Part shown: piece by piece, positions 7,684-12,864 of the stretch
Layout of the letters: every line of letters starts with the position of its first letter
How positions within the stretch are numbered: the first letter of the stretch is position 1
IMG/VR virus record: IMGVR_UViG_3300012920_000322
Span: 1 to 21,849 of that record
Direction: 5' to 3' (one strand)
DNA from: a virus
DNA length: 21,849 nucleotides
The notes under the pieces: generated by a model
The model's input: the letters and a program-made list of their open reading frames with translations, nothing else
Database searches by the model: none
Told to the model about the DNA's origin: nothing
Translations under genes and position numbers: made by a program

Positions 7684-8063
7684 CAATCAGTCTCCCACAG
7701 TATCTTCACAGTGCCATCGCCTATCTGTACCCCAGCTCTATTCTTCTGGTCTCCAAAGCGTTCAGGTAATATCTTGCTGGCCTTCCATCGCACATGATGA
7801 GCATAGTCACGCAGTACACCTGTGTCATAGTCCTTGCGTCTGTGCAACGCATCATCAAAAACTTTATCCAGCTCCTCCAAAGCTTTCTCTGCGCTGTACT
7901 GCTGCGCCTGTTTTACAGCAGCATCAAACTCAGGGTCGTTCTTCATTTTCTTGTAAAAGGCAGTTCTGGATATGCCAGTGCCCTCGCAGACATCAACAAT
8001 GGTATGCCCGTCGGCAATACCAGCTAGGATGAGGTCTGTCTTTGGTTTGGTTAGCTTAGTCAT
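7683..8063 (-). CDS. terS: Terminase small subunit
   Basis: 126 residues from the ATG giving MTKLTKPKTD. A slightly longer frame needs a TTG, while this ATG has CAGGA eight bases upstream. The N-terminal part holds a helix-turn-helix (HTIVDVCEGTGISRTAFYKKMKNDPEF), used by small terminase subunits to recognise the packaging site. It is followed by a helical oligomerisation region (FDAAVKQAQQYSAEKALEEL) and a WKASKILPERFGD segment common in such proteins. It precedes terL with only the zinc-ribbon gene between. It is the first gene of the leftward late module, behind a 240-base leader. Confidence 0.87.
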   Translation of the reverse strand: MTKLTKPKTDLILAGIADGHTIVDVCEGTGISRTAFYKKMKNDPEFDAAVKQAQQYSAEKALEELDKVFDDALHRRKDYDTGVLRDYAHHVRWKASKILPERFGDQKNRAGVQIGDGTVKILWETD

Positions 8064-8306
8064 GTGTGTGTCCTGAAAGGTCAATTAATGTACATATGCA
8101 GGGCCGCGTTCTGTTGGGGATGCCGCTTTTTGAACAAGCCCCCCCTTGCTTTGTGTTGCTGTAATGTCACAGCATGTTGCCGAAATGACACTGTAATGAT
8201 ATCCTTGCTGTATTGCTGCGCGGGGCATGTGTTCTGCTTTGTGCCTTGTAGATGTGCCATCCTCCCAAAATATCCCAGCAAATCAAAGAAAAACTTTCCC
8301 CTATAT

Positions 8307-8334
8307 AATATAGTATCTATTACCAGCCTGTAAA
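8307..8334 (-). promoter_or_regulatory. Late leftward promoter
   Basis: TTTACA (5/6), spacer 16, TATATT (5/6) on the minus strand, inside an AT-rich stretch. It faces terS and would make a transcript with a leader of about 240 bases. It is the best leftward sigma70 match in the region and the obvious candidate driver of the late genes. Confidence 0.55.
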
Positions 8335-8362
8335 CTTTTTTCACTTTTATGCTTTTTTCCTG

Positions 8363-8392
8363 TTGACATAACCGGCAAGCCTTGCCTATGCT
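8363..8392 (+). promoter_or_regulatory. Early rightward promoter
   Basis: A perfect TTGACA, spacer 18, TATGCT (4/6), about 25 bases before a GGAGG ribosome site and the first early ATG. It points to host sigma70 RNA polymerase for the first early operon. The spacer contains a perfect dyad (separate entry), so the promoter is probably regulated. Confidence 0.65.
8374..8386 (+). promoter_or_regulatory. Palindromic operator candidate in promoter spacer
   Basis: GGCAAG-C-CTTGCC, a perfect 6+1+6 dyad placed exactly between the -35 and -10 elements. The same half-sites recur as GGCAAG-GA-CTTGCC at 8647-8660 after the first early gene. A protein bound here would block RNA polymerase; the regulators encoded at 10099 or 11685 are candidates. 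Confidence 0.5.
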
Positions 8393-8424
8393 GTAATCAT
8401 CAACAGCACTGTGGAGGGCTAAAC

Positions 8425-8634
8425 ATGTTGAAACTTTATGAGGTAAAGCTAACTGGCGCATGGTCTCGTGAGACGGGCGGCAAGTCTTATTCAATACCTG
8501 CCTCAAGTGAGGATGAAGCGGTAAGGGCGGTTCTAAATGTTGAGCCATACTATAACCCACAATGGGGAATCACAGTTGGGCTTGTGGAAAACGGCAAGCG
8601 GCTGCCCTCTAAGGAATACCAAGCGAATTGGTAA
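8425..8634 (+). CDS. Early small protein, unknown
   Basis: 69 residues, first gene of the rightward early operon, with a GGAGG ribosome site about 9 bases before the ATG. It is predicted alpha/beta: LYEVKLTGAWSRETGGKSYSI, a helix SSEDEAVRAVLNVEP, then a strand WGITVGLVE. The helix pattern of a charged start with EAVRAVL resembles small phage proteins that fold like ferredoxin/dodecin units, but no family is recognised. As the first early gene it may act on the host. Confidence 0.65.
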   Translation: MLKLYEVKLTGAWSRETGGKSYSIPASSEDEAVRAVLNVEPYYNPQWGITVGLVENGKRLPSKEYQANW

Positions 8635-8643
8635 CAGGTCGAA

Positions 8644-8685
8644 ACAGGCAAGGACTTGCCTTGCCTGTCTGCTGGTAATGCCAGC
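8644..8685 (+). terminator. Two hairpins after first early gene
   Basis: ACAGGCAAGG / CCTTGCCTGT is a perfect 10-bp stem with a 5-base loop. Three bases later come GCTGG / CCAGC with a TAATG loop. No U-tract follows and another early gene starts 38 bases on, so it is an attenuator, RNA-processing or mRNA-end-protection element rather than a full terminator. It contains a second GGCAAG/CTTGCC site related to the promoter dyad. Confidence 0.5.
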
Positions 8686-8723
8686 ACTGATGAGACCAAA
8701 CAGGCCGGAGGAGGGCCAGAAAA

Positions 8724-9002
8724 ATGAAAGTATCTAACATGTTAAACCAGAACGGTCGGGCAATCCCCAACCAGTTTATTATCCGCGACGATAACACAGG
8801 TTGGACAGTGTTTCAGTCCTACCGCGCCACAATCTGCAAAAAAGGTGATGACGGCTCAATACTGCTAGACAAGCATTACTGGGATTACAGCCACACAACC
8901 AGTAAATACCGCAACCAGTTCTTAGGCATGAAACGCCCACAGATTGAGCGAGCTATTAAAGAAGGTCGCATCCATATGGCAGATTTAAACGGGGGGCGGT
9001 AA
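8724..9002 (+). CDS. DUF8033-like conserved phage protein
   Basis: 92 residues. The pattern NQFIIRDDNTGWTVFQSYRATI...LDKHYWDYSHTTSKYRNQFLG matches a small protein widespread in unrelated phages, with conserved FQSY, LD, WDYSxTTxKYRNxFLG and a charged C-terminus. I associate it with DUF8033; its biochemical role is not known to me. A GGAGG ribosome site lies about 11 bases before the ATG. The spread across phages of many hosts and its early position suggest a core host-interaction or replication accessory role, which is inference. Confidence 0.75.
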   Translation: MKVSNMLNQNGRAIPNQFIIRDDNTGWTVFQSYRATICKKGDDGSILLDKHYWDYSHTTSKYRNQFLGMKRPQIERAIKEGRIHMADLNGGR

Positions 9003-9181
9003 TGAGCAAAGAGTTAATTTCACATGATTACACGCTGGACAATATTATCAGCGTGGAAGCTCCAAAAGATGCAGAGTGGGAAGAAATCCATGAGCTGCTG
9101 AGAGACAAGCTCATAAAGCTGCTAATGGACAAGGATGAGCAGTTTGAGTTTCTGGGATTTTATGAGGAGGAAGAACAATGA
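9002..9181 (+). CDS. Small acidic early protein
   Basis: 59 residues, MSKELISHDYTLDNIISVEA at the start, a strongly charged helix EWEEIHELLRDKLIKLLMDKDEQ and an acidic tail FYEEEEQ. The ATG overlaps the upstream stop as TAATG and its stop overlaps the next ATG as ATGA, so it sits in a coupled chain. No family is recognised. The very acidic make-up is like small phage DNA mimics or inhibitors, but that is only a composition-based remark. Confidence 0.62.
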   Translation: MSKELISHDYTLDNIISVEAPKDAEWEEIHELLRDKLIKLLMDKDEQFEFLGFYEEEEQ

Positions 9182-9330
9182 GAACGCTTAAAATCTTAAC
9201 AGGTATTCTAATGACATTTGCTGTAGCTATGACCCTAGCTTGGCTTGGCCTAAACATAGCTATGGGCTGCGGCCTTGTGAATGACTGGGCTGCGCCTGAG
9301 TGTATGTCCCCTTTTGAAATGGTGAGGTGA
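9178..9330 (+). CDS. Small membrane or exported early protein
   Basis: 50 residues. Residues 5-29 form one hydrophobic segment (KILTGILMTFAVAMTLAWLGLN), preceded by basic MRTLK, giving the look of a signal anchor. A short tail (CGLVNDWAAPECMSPFEMVR) carries two cysteines that could pair. The start is coupled to the upstream gene by ATGA. An inner-membrane peptide expressed early might act in superinfection exclusion, which is a guess from topology and timing. Confidence 0.6.
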   Translation: MRTLKILTGILMTFAVAMTLAWLGLNIAMGCGLVNDWAAPECMSPFEMVR

Positions 9331-9334
9331 AGAA

Positions 9335-9511
9335 ATGGAAAAGCAAATTGCACAGATAATATTCGCAGAGAAACAGGCAGAGTTCCACACTGTCAAAGAC
9401 TCATCGCAGTGGCGGCATTGGATGGCGCAAGCCTACACAATCCGCCGACAGATAGGCGAATACCGCGAGTGGTGGAAGTTGCAAAGAATTTACTGGGCTA
9501 TAGGAGTGTAA
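9335..9511 (+). CDS. Small helical early protein, Trp/Arg-rich
   Basis: 58 residues, almost wholly helical, with many aromatics and arginines (QWRHWMAQAYTIRRQIGEYREWWKLQRIYW). It begins 4 bases after the upstream stop. The upstream stretch GGTGAGGTGAAGAA serves as ribosome site. No family is recognised. It is the last gene before a structured intercistronic RNA. Confidence 0.6.
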   Translation: MEKQIAQIIFAEKQAEFHTVKDSSQWRHWMAQAYTIRRQIGEYREWWKLQRIYWAIGV

Positions 9512-9515
9512 CACA

Positions 9516-9585
9516 GGCATGGGCCAGCAATGGCCCTGCCACTTCAGTGCATCGCTACTGGTGCATTGAAGCGGCAATGTTGCCG
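9516..9585 (+). ncRNA. Triple-hairpin intercistronic RNA element
   Basis: Three perfect or near-perfect hairpins fill the gap between two early genes. (1) GGCA-t-GGGCCA / TGGCCC-TGCC, 10 bp with one bulge and a GCAA (GNRA) tetraloop. (2) CTTCAGTGCA / TGCATTGAAG, 10 bp with one G-U pair and a 10-base loop. (3) CGGCAA-TG-TTGCCG, which may close with a 4-base loop. No U-tract follows, and an AAAAGGAGG ribosome site starts about 9 bases after. It may be a stability element, RNase site, riboregulator or protein-binding site. The function is unknown; the base pairing is directly visible. Confidence 0.5.
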
Positions 9586-9609
9586 GAAGAGCCAAAAGGA
9601 GGATAACCA

Positions 9610-9864
9610 ATGGCACAAAGAGGAAGACCAAAACTTGTTGAAAACATGGAACCGTGGGAGCTGAAGAAGCATCGCAACGAGCAAGCTTACAAAGCCCTGA
9701 CAGATGAGCAGACCGAGGCAATAAGAAAAGCCCGTGAAGCATTGTGTGAGTTTAATCAACAATGGTCAGAGAGCTATGACCTGTATGATATGGAAACACC
9801 GCGCAAGCTTGACGCAGCATTTTGGGCAATCGCAAACGCATTTCCAAAAAAGGAGGACGAGTGA
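9610..9864 (+). CDS. Early protein with basic GRPK N-terminus
   Basis: 84 residues. The start MAQRGRPKLVENMEPWELKKHR has an RGRPK motif as in AT-hook or regulatory DNA-binding tails. Then come helices with ALTDEQTEAIRKAREALCEF and a C-terminal helix LDAAFWAIANAFPKKEDE. The ribosome site AAAAGGAGG is the strongest in the operon and follows the triple hairpin directly. The stop overlaps the next start as TGATG. No named family is recognised; a DNA-associated role is possible. Confidence 0.65.
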   Translation: MAQRGRPKLVENMEPWELKKHRNEQAYKALTDEQTEAIRKAREALCEFNQQWSESYDLYDMETPRKLDAAFWAIANAFPKKEDE

Positions 9865-10109
9865 TGTTAATTGTAAACCATACTGTGAAATACACAGACA
9901 GCCTGGGCAACGATACGTTTACAGACCATTACCAACTGGCTGAAACACAGGACGAGGCACGGCAGATATTGACGGGCATTATATCCCGCACAGGCGATGC
10001 CCTGCACTGTTACGCCATAAGCCAAGTAATAGAGGCGAGTGAACCGCATTGGAAAACACCAGAGCCTATCTTAACACAGGCTGAGAAAGGCATTACTCAT
10101 GACGGCTGA
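9864..10109 (+). CDS. Early small alpha/beta protein, unknown
   Basis: 81 residues: MLIVNHTVKYTDSLGNDTFTDHYQLAETQDEARQILTGII gives two strands and a helix, followed by LHCYAISQVIEASEPHW. The start is TGATG-coupled with AAAGGAGGACGAG upstream. A strand-strand-helix-strand order is compatible with a small beta-grasp or ferredoxin-like fold, but no family is recognised. The stop lies 11 bases inside the next gene. Confidence 0.62.
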   Translation: MLIVNHTVKYTDSLGNDTFTDHYQLAETQDEARQILTGIISRTGDALHCYAISQVIEASEPHWKTPEPILTQAEKGITHDG

Positions 10110-10272
10110 TGAACTGAAAGAGAGGCGGGTGTTTATGGGCATGACCCAGAAGAAACTAGCTGAAAGGTTCGGTTTATCTGAAAGGACAGTCCGTAACTAT
10201 GAAATGGGAGCAACGCCAATACCACGCACTTTTGTCATGGCATTTGATGCTCTGGAGCTGGAGGAGAAATGA
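10099..10272 (+). CDS. XRE/Cro-type helix-turn-helix regulator, very short
   Basis: 57 residues. Residues 15-38 read MTQKKLAERFGLSERTVRNYEMG, an evident XRE helix-turn-helix: Q and L in helix 2, the GLSERTV turn and recognition helix, and the trailing NYExG. The whole protein is one DNA-binding domain without an oligomerisation or cleavage domain, so it is Cro- or excisionase-like in build rather than a full repressor. It overlaps the upstream gene by 11 bases and the HNH gene by 4 (ATGA). It may act on the GGCAAG dyads or the 11920 dyad; this is inference. Confidence 0.75.
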   Translation: MTADELKERRVFMGMTQKKLAERFGLSERTVRNYEMGATPIPRTFVMAFDALELEEK

Positions 10273-10817
10273 ACATCATCACAAAAGAGGAGGCAGTCCA
10301 AGCTGGGCTGCCTCGATACTTCACAGGCAAACCCTGCAAGCACGGGCACTTTTCCGAACGATGGACTCATAGAAGCGAGTGCATGGAGTGTTCACGAAAC
10401 AGGGCCAAAAAGTATATCCAAGAAAACAAACAAGGAGCGAGAGTCAGAAGCAGGAGGCACTACGACAAAAACAAAGAGCTTTGTAGGGCTAGGACTATCG
10501 AATGGCAAAGACAAAACAAAGAAAGACATGCCATAAAAGTAAAACGCTGGAAACAGAAGAATAAAGCACATTTAGCGTTTAAAGCTGCGGAACGCAGGAA
10601 GCACGTCAGGCGAGCTACACCAACATGGGCAAAGAAGGAGTCCATACGGCTAAAATATATAGAGGCTGGAGTTATGTCCCGTATAACTGGACTTTCGTAC
10701 CATGTTGACCACGTTATTCCCTTGCAGGGCAAGGAAGTCTGCGGACTGCATGTTCATTATAACTTAAGAGCAATACCAGAAAGGGATAACATAGCAAAAT
10801 CAAACAAGCTCTGCTAA
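10269..10817 (+). CDS. HNH endonuclease
   Basis: 182 residues. The N-terminal zinc-type module KPCKHGHFSERWTHRSECMEC (C23, H25, C38, C41) is typical of phage HNH proteins. A long Lys/Arg-rich helical middle (residues 45-118) follows. The C-terminal HNH core has HVDHVIPLQG (H145, D147, H148), CGLHVHYNL (N165) and RDNIAKSNK (N174, K177). Catalytic residues are complete. Such genes are often free-standing homing endonucleases or DNA-end processing enzymes. Its place at the end of the operon, next to the inverted repeat, fits a mobile insertion, though it is coupled to the HTH gene by ATGA. Confidence 0.88.
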   Translation: MNIITKEEAVQAGLPRYFTGKPCKHGHFSERWTHRSECMECSRNRAKKYIQENKQGARVRSRRHYDKNKELCRARTIEWQRQNKERHAIKVKRWKQKNKAHLAFKAAERRKHVRRATPTWAKKESIRLKYIEAGVMSRITGLSYHVDHVIPLQGKEVCGLHVHYNLRAIPERDNIAKSNKLC

Positions 10818-10819
10818 AG

Positions 10820-10961
10820 CGAGTAATACAGTGCTGTATTACACTGTATTGAAGAAAGGCACTGCTAAAATGACAGTGCCTTTTTTTATTTATAAATAAT
10901 TTAAAACTTTCTTTGTGAAGTACAAAGCACCATACACTGTAATACTGCACTGTATTGCTCG
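10820..10961. repeat. 32-bp imperfect inverted repeat flanking terminator
   Basis: Bases 10820-10851 and 10930-10961 are inverted copies, 28 of 32 positions complementary, enclosing 78 bases. Each arm also contains its own short dyads, e.g. GTAATACAG / CTGTATTAC at 10823-10842. The enclosed segment holds the terminator stem and a further perfect hairpin CTTTGT / ACAAAG at 10911-10927. No transposase or target-site repeat is seen. It lies between convergent genes. Confidence 0.7.
10855..10887 (+). terminator. Rho-independent terminator of early operon
   Basis: AAAGGCACTG / CAGTGCCTTT, a 10-bp perfect stem with a 9-base loop and seven T's (the last three stem bases included in the run). On the opposite strand the tract is A-rich then TTTCTTC, so it may also work for the convergent leftward operon, but less well. 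It follows the HNH stop by 37 bases. Confidence 0.9.
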
Positions 10962-10979
10962 TTTCACTCATGTGAAATA

Positions 10980-11390
10980 TCATGAATTTAAATCTGCGTC
11001 AATCCCCTCACGAACCAGCATACACCATGTTGAGAAAGAGACAGTTGCCGTGTTGTCCTTGCCTGCATAATCCCAGTTAATACTACTGAGAAAGAGGACA
11101 CACTTTATTGGCTGCCTGTCATACTTGTAAATCAATACTGGCTGACAGCCGGACGATGCAGCAGCAGAACAGACTTGCTGCCACCATTCAGGCCGATAGT
11201 TACCGCCTGCCCCTCTGTCAGCAGAGTAACGCTTGCACTCGATAACCCAACCATCCAAACCAATCAAATCACCCCTATCAGATGACCTGTATTGCTCTAA
11301 GTCACGCTTGACCACAACCCCTAGTTGTTCATCTATAAGCTTTGCAACCTCACGCTCGAACGCTGCGCCTTTTTGTCTACCGTTCGTCAT
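10980..11390 (-). CDS. PD-(D/E)XK endonuclease (resolvase-like)
   Basis: 136 residues. It shows the nuclease core: GAAFEREVAKLID helix with E12/E14, DRGDLIG with D41, then strand WVIECKRYS with E51-x-K53, and a helix EWWQQVCSAAA carrying Q71. These match the E...D...ExK...Q set of PD-(D/E)XK enzymes of the Holliday-junction-resolvase/Mrr/VRR kind. A role in recombination-intermediate cutting fits the exonuclease and annealing genes across the divergent promoter. It overlaps the upstream small gene by 14 bases and is last in the leftward regulator operon. Confidence 0.82.
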   Translation of the reverse strand: MTNGRQKGAAFEREVAKLIDEQLGVVVKRDLEQYRSSDRGDLIGLDGWVIECKRYSADRGAGGNYRPEWWQQVCSAAASSGCQPVLIYKYDRQPIKCVLFLSSINWDYAGKDNTATVSFSTWCMLVREGIDADLNS

Positions 11391-11490
11391 CTTTCACCCA
11401 TATAACTCTGCCCATCTCACCGTGCCAACCAAGCATAGGAAAGGATTGCCAGCCATCCGGCACTGGTTCACAAGCTAGTGAATACTTCAC
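11377..11490 (-). CDS. 37-residue protein, GTG start
   Basis: MKYSLACEPVPDGWQSFPML, then GWHGEMGRVIWVKDDER. It starts with GTG, 4 bases after the zinc-protein stop, and ends 14 bases inside the nuclease gene, so it fills an otherwise empty 100-base gap. The amino acid composition looks like a folded, conserved peptide, and frames of this kind recur as tiny phage genes. The same frame is open further upstream, but there it only shadows the zinc gene. No clear ribosome site is visible, hence the modest confidence. Confidence 0.5.
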   Translation of the reverse strand: MKYSLACEPVPDGWQSFPMLGWHGEMGRVIWVKDDER

Positions 11491-11494
11491 AACT

Positions 11495-11740
11495 TTAGTG
11501 GATTGACCCTGAATTTTCGAGCTGAACAATGATTTGCAGCTCTTCTTCTGTGATTTCGACTTCAACCTCGCCGTACCCTTCACACATTTCGCAGTCCATA
11601 ATCTTGCCTTGCAGCTCGCCGCCACGATATGCGCCAAAGTCAGGCACAGCAATCTCATATTCAAGCCTGCCTTCTCCATCACACTCAGGACAGGTGACTA
11701 ACGCCACCCCTTCGCGCAATTCTCTCTCTGAAAAAGTCAT
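11495..11740 (-). CDS. DnaJ-type CxxCxGxG zinc-finger protein
   Basis: 81 residues from the ATG giving MTFSEREL (an in-frame GTG lies 6 bases upstream). Two DnaJ-like zinc knuckles are seen: CPECDGEGRLEYE and CEMCEGYGEVEVE, about 34 residues apart, enough to bind one zinc ion. The tail is very acidic (EITEEELQIIVQLE). Small proteins of this type are common in phage early regions. Its first 56 bases overlap the preceding regulator gene in another frame; an AGG triplet about 7 bases upstream supports the start. Confidence 0.75.
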   Translation of the reverse strand: MTFSERELREGVALVTCPECDGEGRLEYEIAVPDFGAYRGGELQGKIMDCEMCEGYGEVEVEITEEELQIIVQLENSGSIH

Positions 11741-11909
11741 CAGCACCTACCTTTCCTTGTGTGACAATGTAAATGACATGGATAGTCTCTGGGCTAGGAA
11801 ACCTGTGCCCTCTTATTATACGGGAAATGGCAGCCGCTGACAGCTTGCATTTTCTTGCAAACTCGCCCTGCGATACACCCTCATCTCTTAGATAGTCTGA
11901 TAAATACAT
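11685..11909 (-). CDS. Cro/CI-like repressor, probably from a leaderless mRNA
   Basis: 74 residues. Residues 11-34 (EGVSQGEFARKCKLSAAAISRIIRG) form an XRE helix-turn-helix with SQ..FA, the turn at KLSAAAIS and the trailing RGHRFPSPET; the end (GKVGADDFFRERIARR) matches the tails of Cro-like proteins. There is no ribosome site. Instead TAATAT stands five bases before the ATG, 17 bases from TTGATT, so transcription should start at or beside the A of ATG, as lambda cI does from PRM. It faces the exonuclease operon across a dyad operator and is the likely master switch of that operon. Confidence 0.8.
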   Translation of the reverse strand: MYLSDYLRDEGVSQGEFARKCKLSAAAISRIIRGHRFPSPETIHVIYIVTQGKVGADDFFRERIARRGGVSHLS

Positions 11910-11914
11910 AGTTT

Positions 11915-11943
11915 ATATTAACCGTTGACAGTTTGGTAATCAA
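11915..11943 (-). promoter_or_regulatory. Repressor promoter (PRM-like, leaderless)
   Basis: TTGATT (4/6), spacer 17, TAATAT (4/6) on the minus strand. The predicted start falls six bases after the -10, on the A of the repressor ATG. No Shine-Dalgarno sequence precedes that ATG, so the promoter position and leaderless reading support each other. Confidence 0.55.
11920..11933 (+). promoter_or_regulatory. Operator-like dyad between divergent promoters
   Basis: AACCGT-TG-ACAGTT, 14 bases; the half-sites AACCGT and AACTGT (on the opposite strand) differ at one position. It covers the start of the rightward TTGACA and reaches the leftward -10, so one bound dimer could influence both promoters. 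The repressor encoded next to it is the natural ligand. Confidence 0.5.
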
Positions 11944-11953
11944 TAACTAAAAC
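11925..11953 (+). promoter_or_regulatory. Promoter of exonuclease/annealing operon
   Basis: A perfect TTGACA, spacer 17, TAAAAC (4/6), followed by an AGGAGGG ribosome site ahead of the ATG at 11971. The TAATAT seen closer to the gene would need a 23-base spacer and is less likely to be the -10. Confidence 0.5.
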
Positions 11954-11970
11954 TAATATAGGAGGGTCGT

Positions 11971-12864
11971 ATGGAATATGAAGTACCAAAACATCTAGAG
12001 CCTTTCGGCATCAAACATGTATCTGCATCGTCTGGCACACAGGAAATCTTTGAGTTCTTTCTGAAAATGTATCTCAGAAAAGAGTACAAAATGGGTTTTC
12101 CTATGTCGTCAAGACCTAGAGCTGGACAAATAGTACAAATGATTGTTGACCTGTATTTTGGGCTTGACAAGTACAGCCCTATCCGTGGGCGGCAGAAAGG
12201 CATGGACCAGGCTGAGGCTATAAGGCGTGGAATGACAGAGTTTATGGCTTATCAACCCTTGACATGGGATGAAGGCAAAGATGCTGAAGCCTATCAGGAA
12301 TTTAAAGAACACATACCAGAGATGGCTGCCCATGCTATAGCTGGTGTCAAGGAATACTTTGGCGATATGGAGATAGAAGGTGAATATCAGCGATATTACA
12401 AGGACAGCCGCATTGATGTACCAACTACCCTGTTCCTCGACTATGCGAGCGAGACAAAACAAGTTGACCTCAAATGTTCTTTCCCTGTGCGAAACCCGCC
12501 CAAAAAAGACGGAACACGCACATGGCGAGCCCCAAAGCCAAGAACAGAGCCAACCCCGCAGCAGCAAATGCAGCAATCCGTCTACACTAAATCTACTGGC
12601 CTGAAACCAGCTCTACTATTTGTTACTACGCAGGGTTATCACCTCTGCACACCAGAAAATTGTGCCGCTTTACAGCCAGAGGCTATGGAAGAGGCGTATG
12701 AAGATATCGTTAGACGCTGGATTGCCCAGCAAAATCTAATGAGAGCCGCAAATGGGAACTGGAAAGACCTGTTTGCATTAGTGCCACCCGACTTTGGCAT
12801 GATTGCCACAAGACATGGCGGTGAAATACTGAAGATTGCTAAACAAGCTTGGAGGGTAGATTGA
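11971..12864 (+). CDS. RecB/lambda-exo-like PD-(D/E)XK exonuclease
   Basis: 297 residues. The catalytic core is LFLDYAS with D157, VDLKCSF with D166 and K168, and QQMQQSVYTKSTG with Q202...Y205, the order seen in RecB, Cas4 and viral alkaline exonucleases (G..D, DxK, QxxxY). An N-terminal helical part with FEFFLKMYLR and SRPRAGQIVQMIVD holds the early acidic and arginine residues of the fold. It is first in an operon with an annealing protein and SSB, so it likely resects DNA ends to give 3' single strands for recombination. Ribosome site AGGAGG. Confidence 0.88.
   Translation: MEYEVPKHLEPFGIKHVSASSGTQEIFEFFLKMYLRKEYKMGFPMSSRPRAGQIVQMIVDLYFGLDKYSPIRGRQKGMDQAEAIRRGMTEFMAYQPLTWDEGKDAEAYQEFKEHIPEMAAHAIAGVKEYFGDMEIEGEYQRYYKDSRIDVPTTLFLDYASETKQVDLKCSFPVRNPPKKDGTRTWRAPKPRTEPTPQQQMQQSVYTKSTGLKPALLFVTTQGYHLCTPENCAALQPEAMEEAYEDIVRRWIAQQNLMRAANGNWKDLFALVPPDFGMIATRHGGEILKIAKQAWRVD

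Larger units (their letters stand above)
8064..8424 (+). other. Divergent control region between late and early modules
   Basis: About 360 bases without a convincing gene, separating leftward terS from the rightward early operon. It holds one promoter in each direction, a 13-bp palindrome in the rightward promoter, a hairpin TGCTGT-AATGTC-ACAGCA at 8157-8174 in the terS leader, a run of seven C at about 8139-8145, and four copies of CTGTAWT (8159, 8191, 8208, 8391). The early-gene ribosome site GGAGG lies at its right end. Such a region could also hold the packaging site or an origin; no iteron array is evident. Confidence 0.7.

Noticed and set aside
8140-8425. Possible CRISPR or iteron array in the control region
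   Set aside because: CTGTAWT words are short, unevenly spaced and without constant-length spacers.
8081-8560. Leftward open frame of 159 codons over the control region, with an inner ATG giving a 59-residue product at 8081-8260
   Set aside because: The inner ATG directly abuts GGGAGG with no usable spacing, the product resembles no phage protein, and the upstream part is antisense to the first early gene. It cannot be fully excluded as a tiny leader gene.
9409-9606. Rightward frame of 65 codons over the triple hairpin
   Set aside because: It overlaps a better gene in another frame and shows no ribosome site; its composition looks random and the pairing explains the region better.
10824-10833. 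TAATACAGTG, similar to the first bases of a T7 promoter
   Set aside because: It lacks the rest of the consensus and no phage RNA polymerase gene is visible; the word is part of a palindrome.
10714-10983. Leftward frame of 89 codons across the inverted repeat and HNH end
   Set aside because: It reads through a terminator and palindromes, antisense to the HNH gene, and has no ribosome site.
11491-11682. Upstream extension of the 37-residue protein to about 101 residues
   Set aside because: The extension is a shadow of the CxxCxGxG gene and lacks protein-like sequence; only the part after the zinc-gene stop looks coding.
12109-12576. Leftward frame of 155 codons inside the exonuclease gene
   Set aside because: Antisense shadow of a clear nuclease gene.
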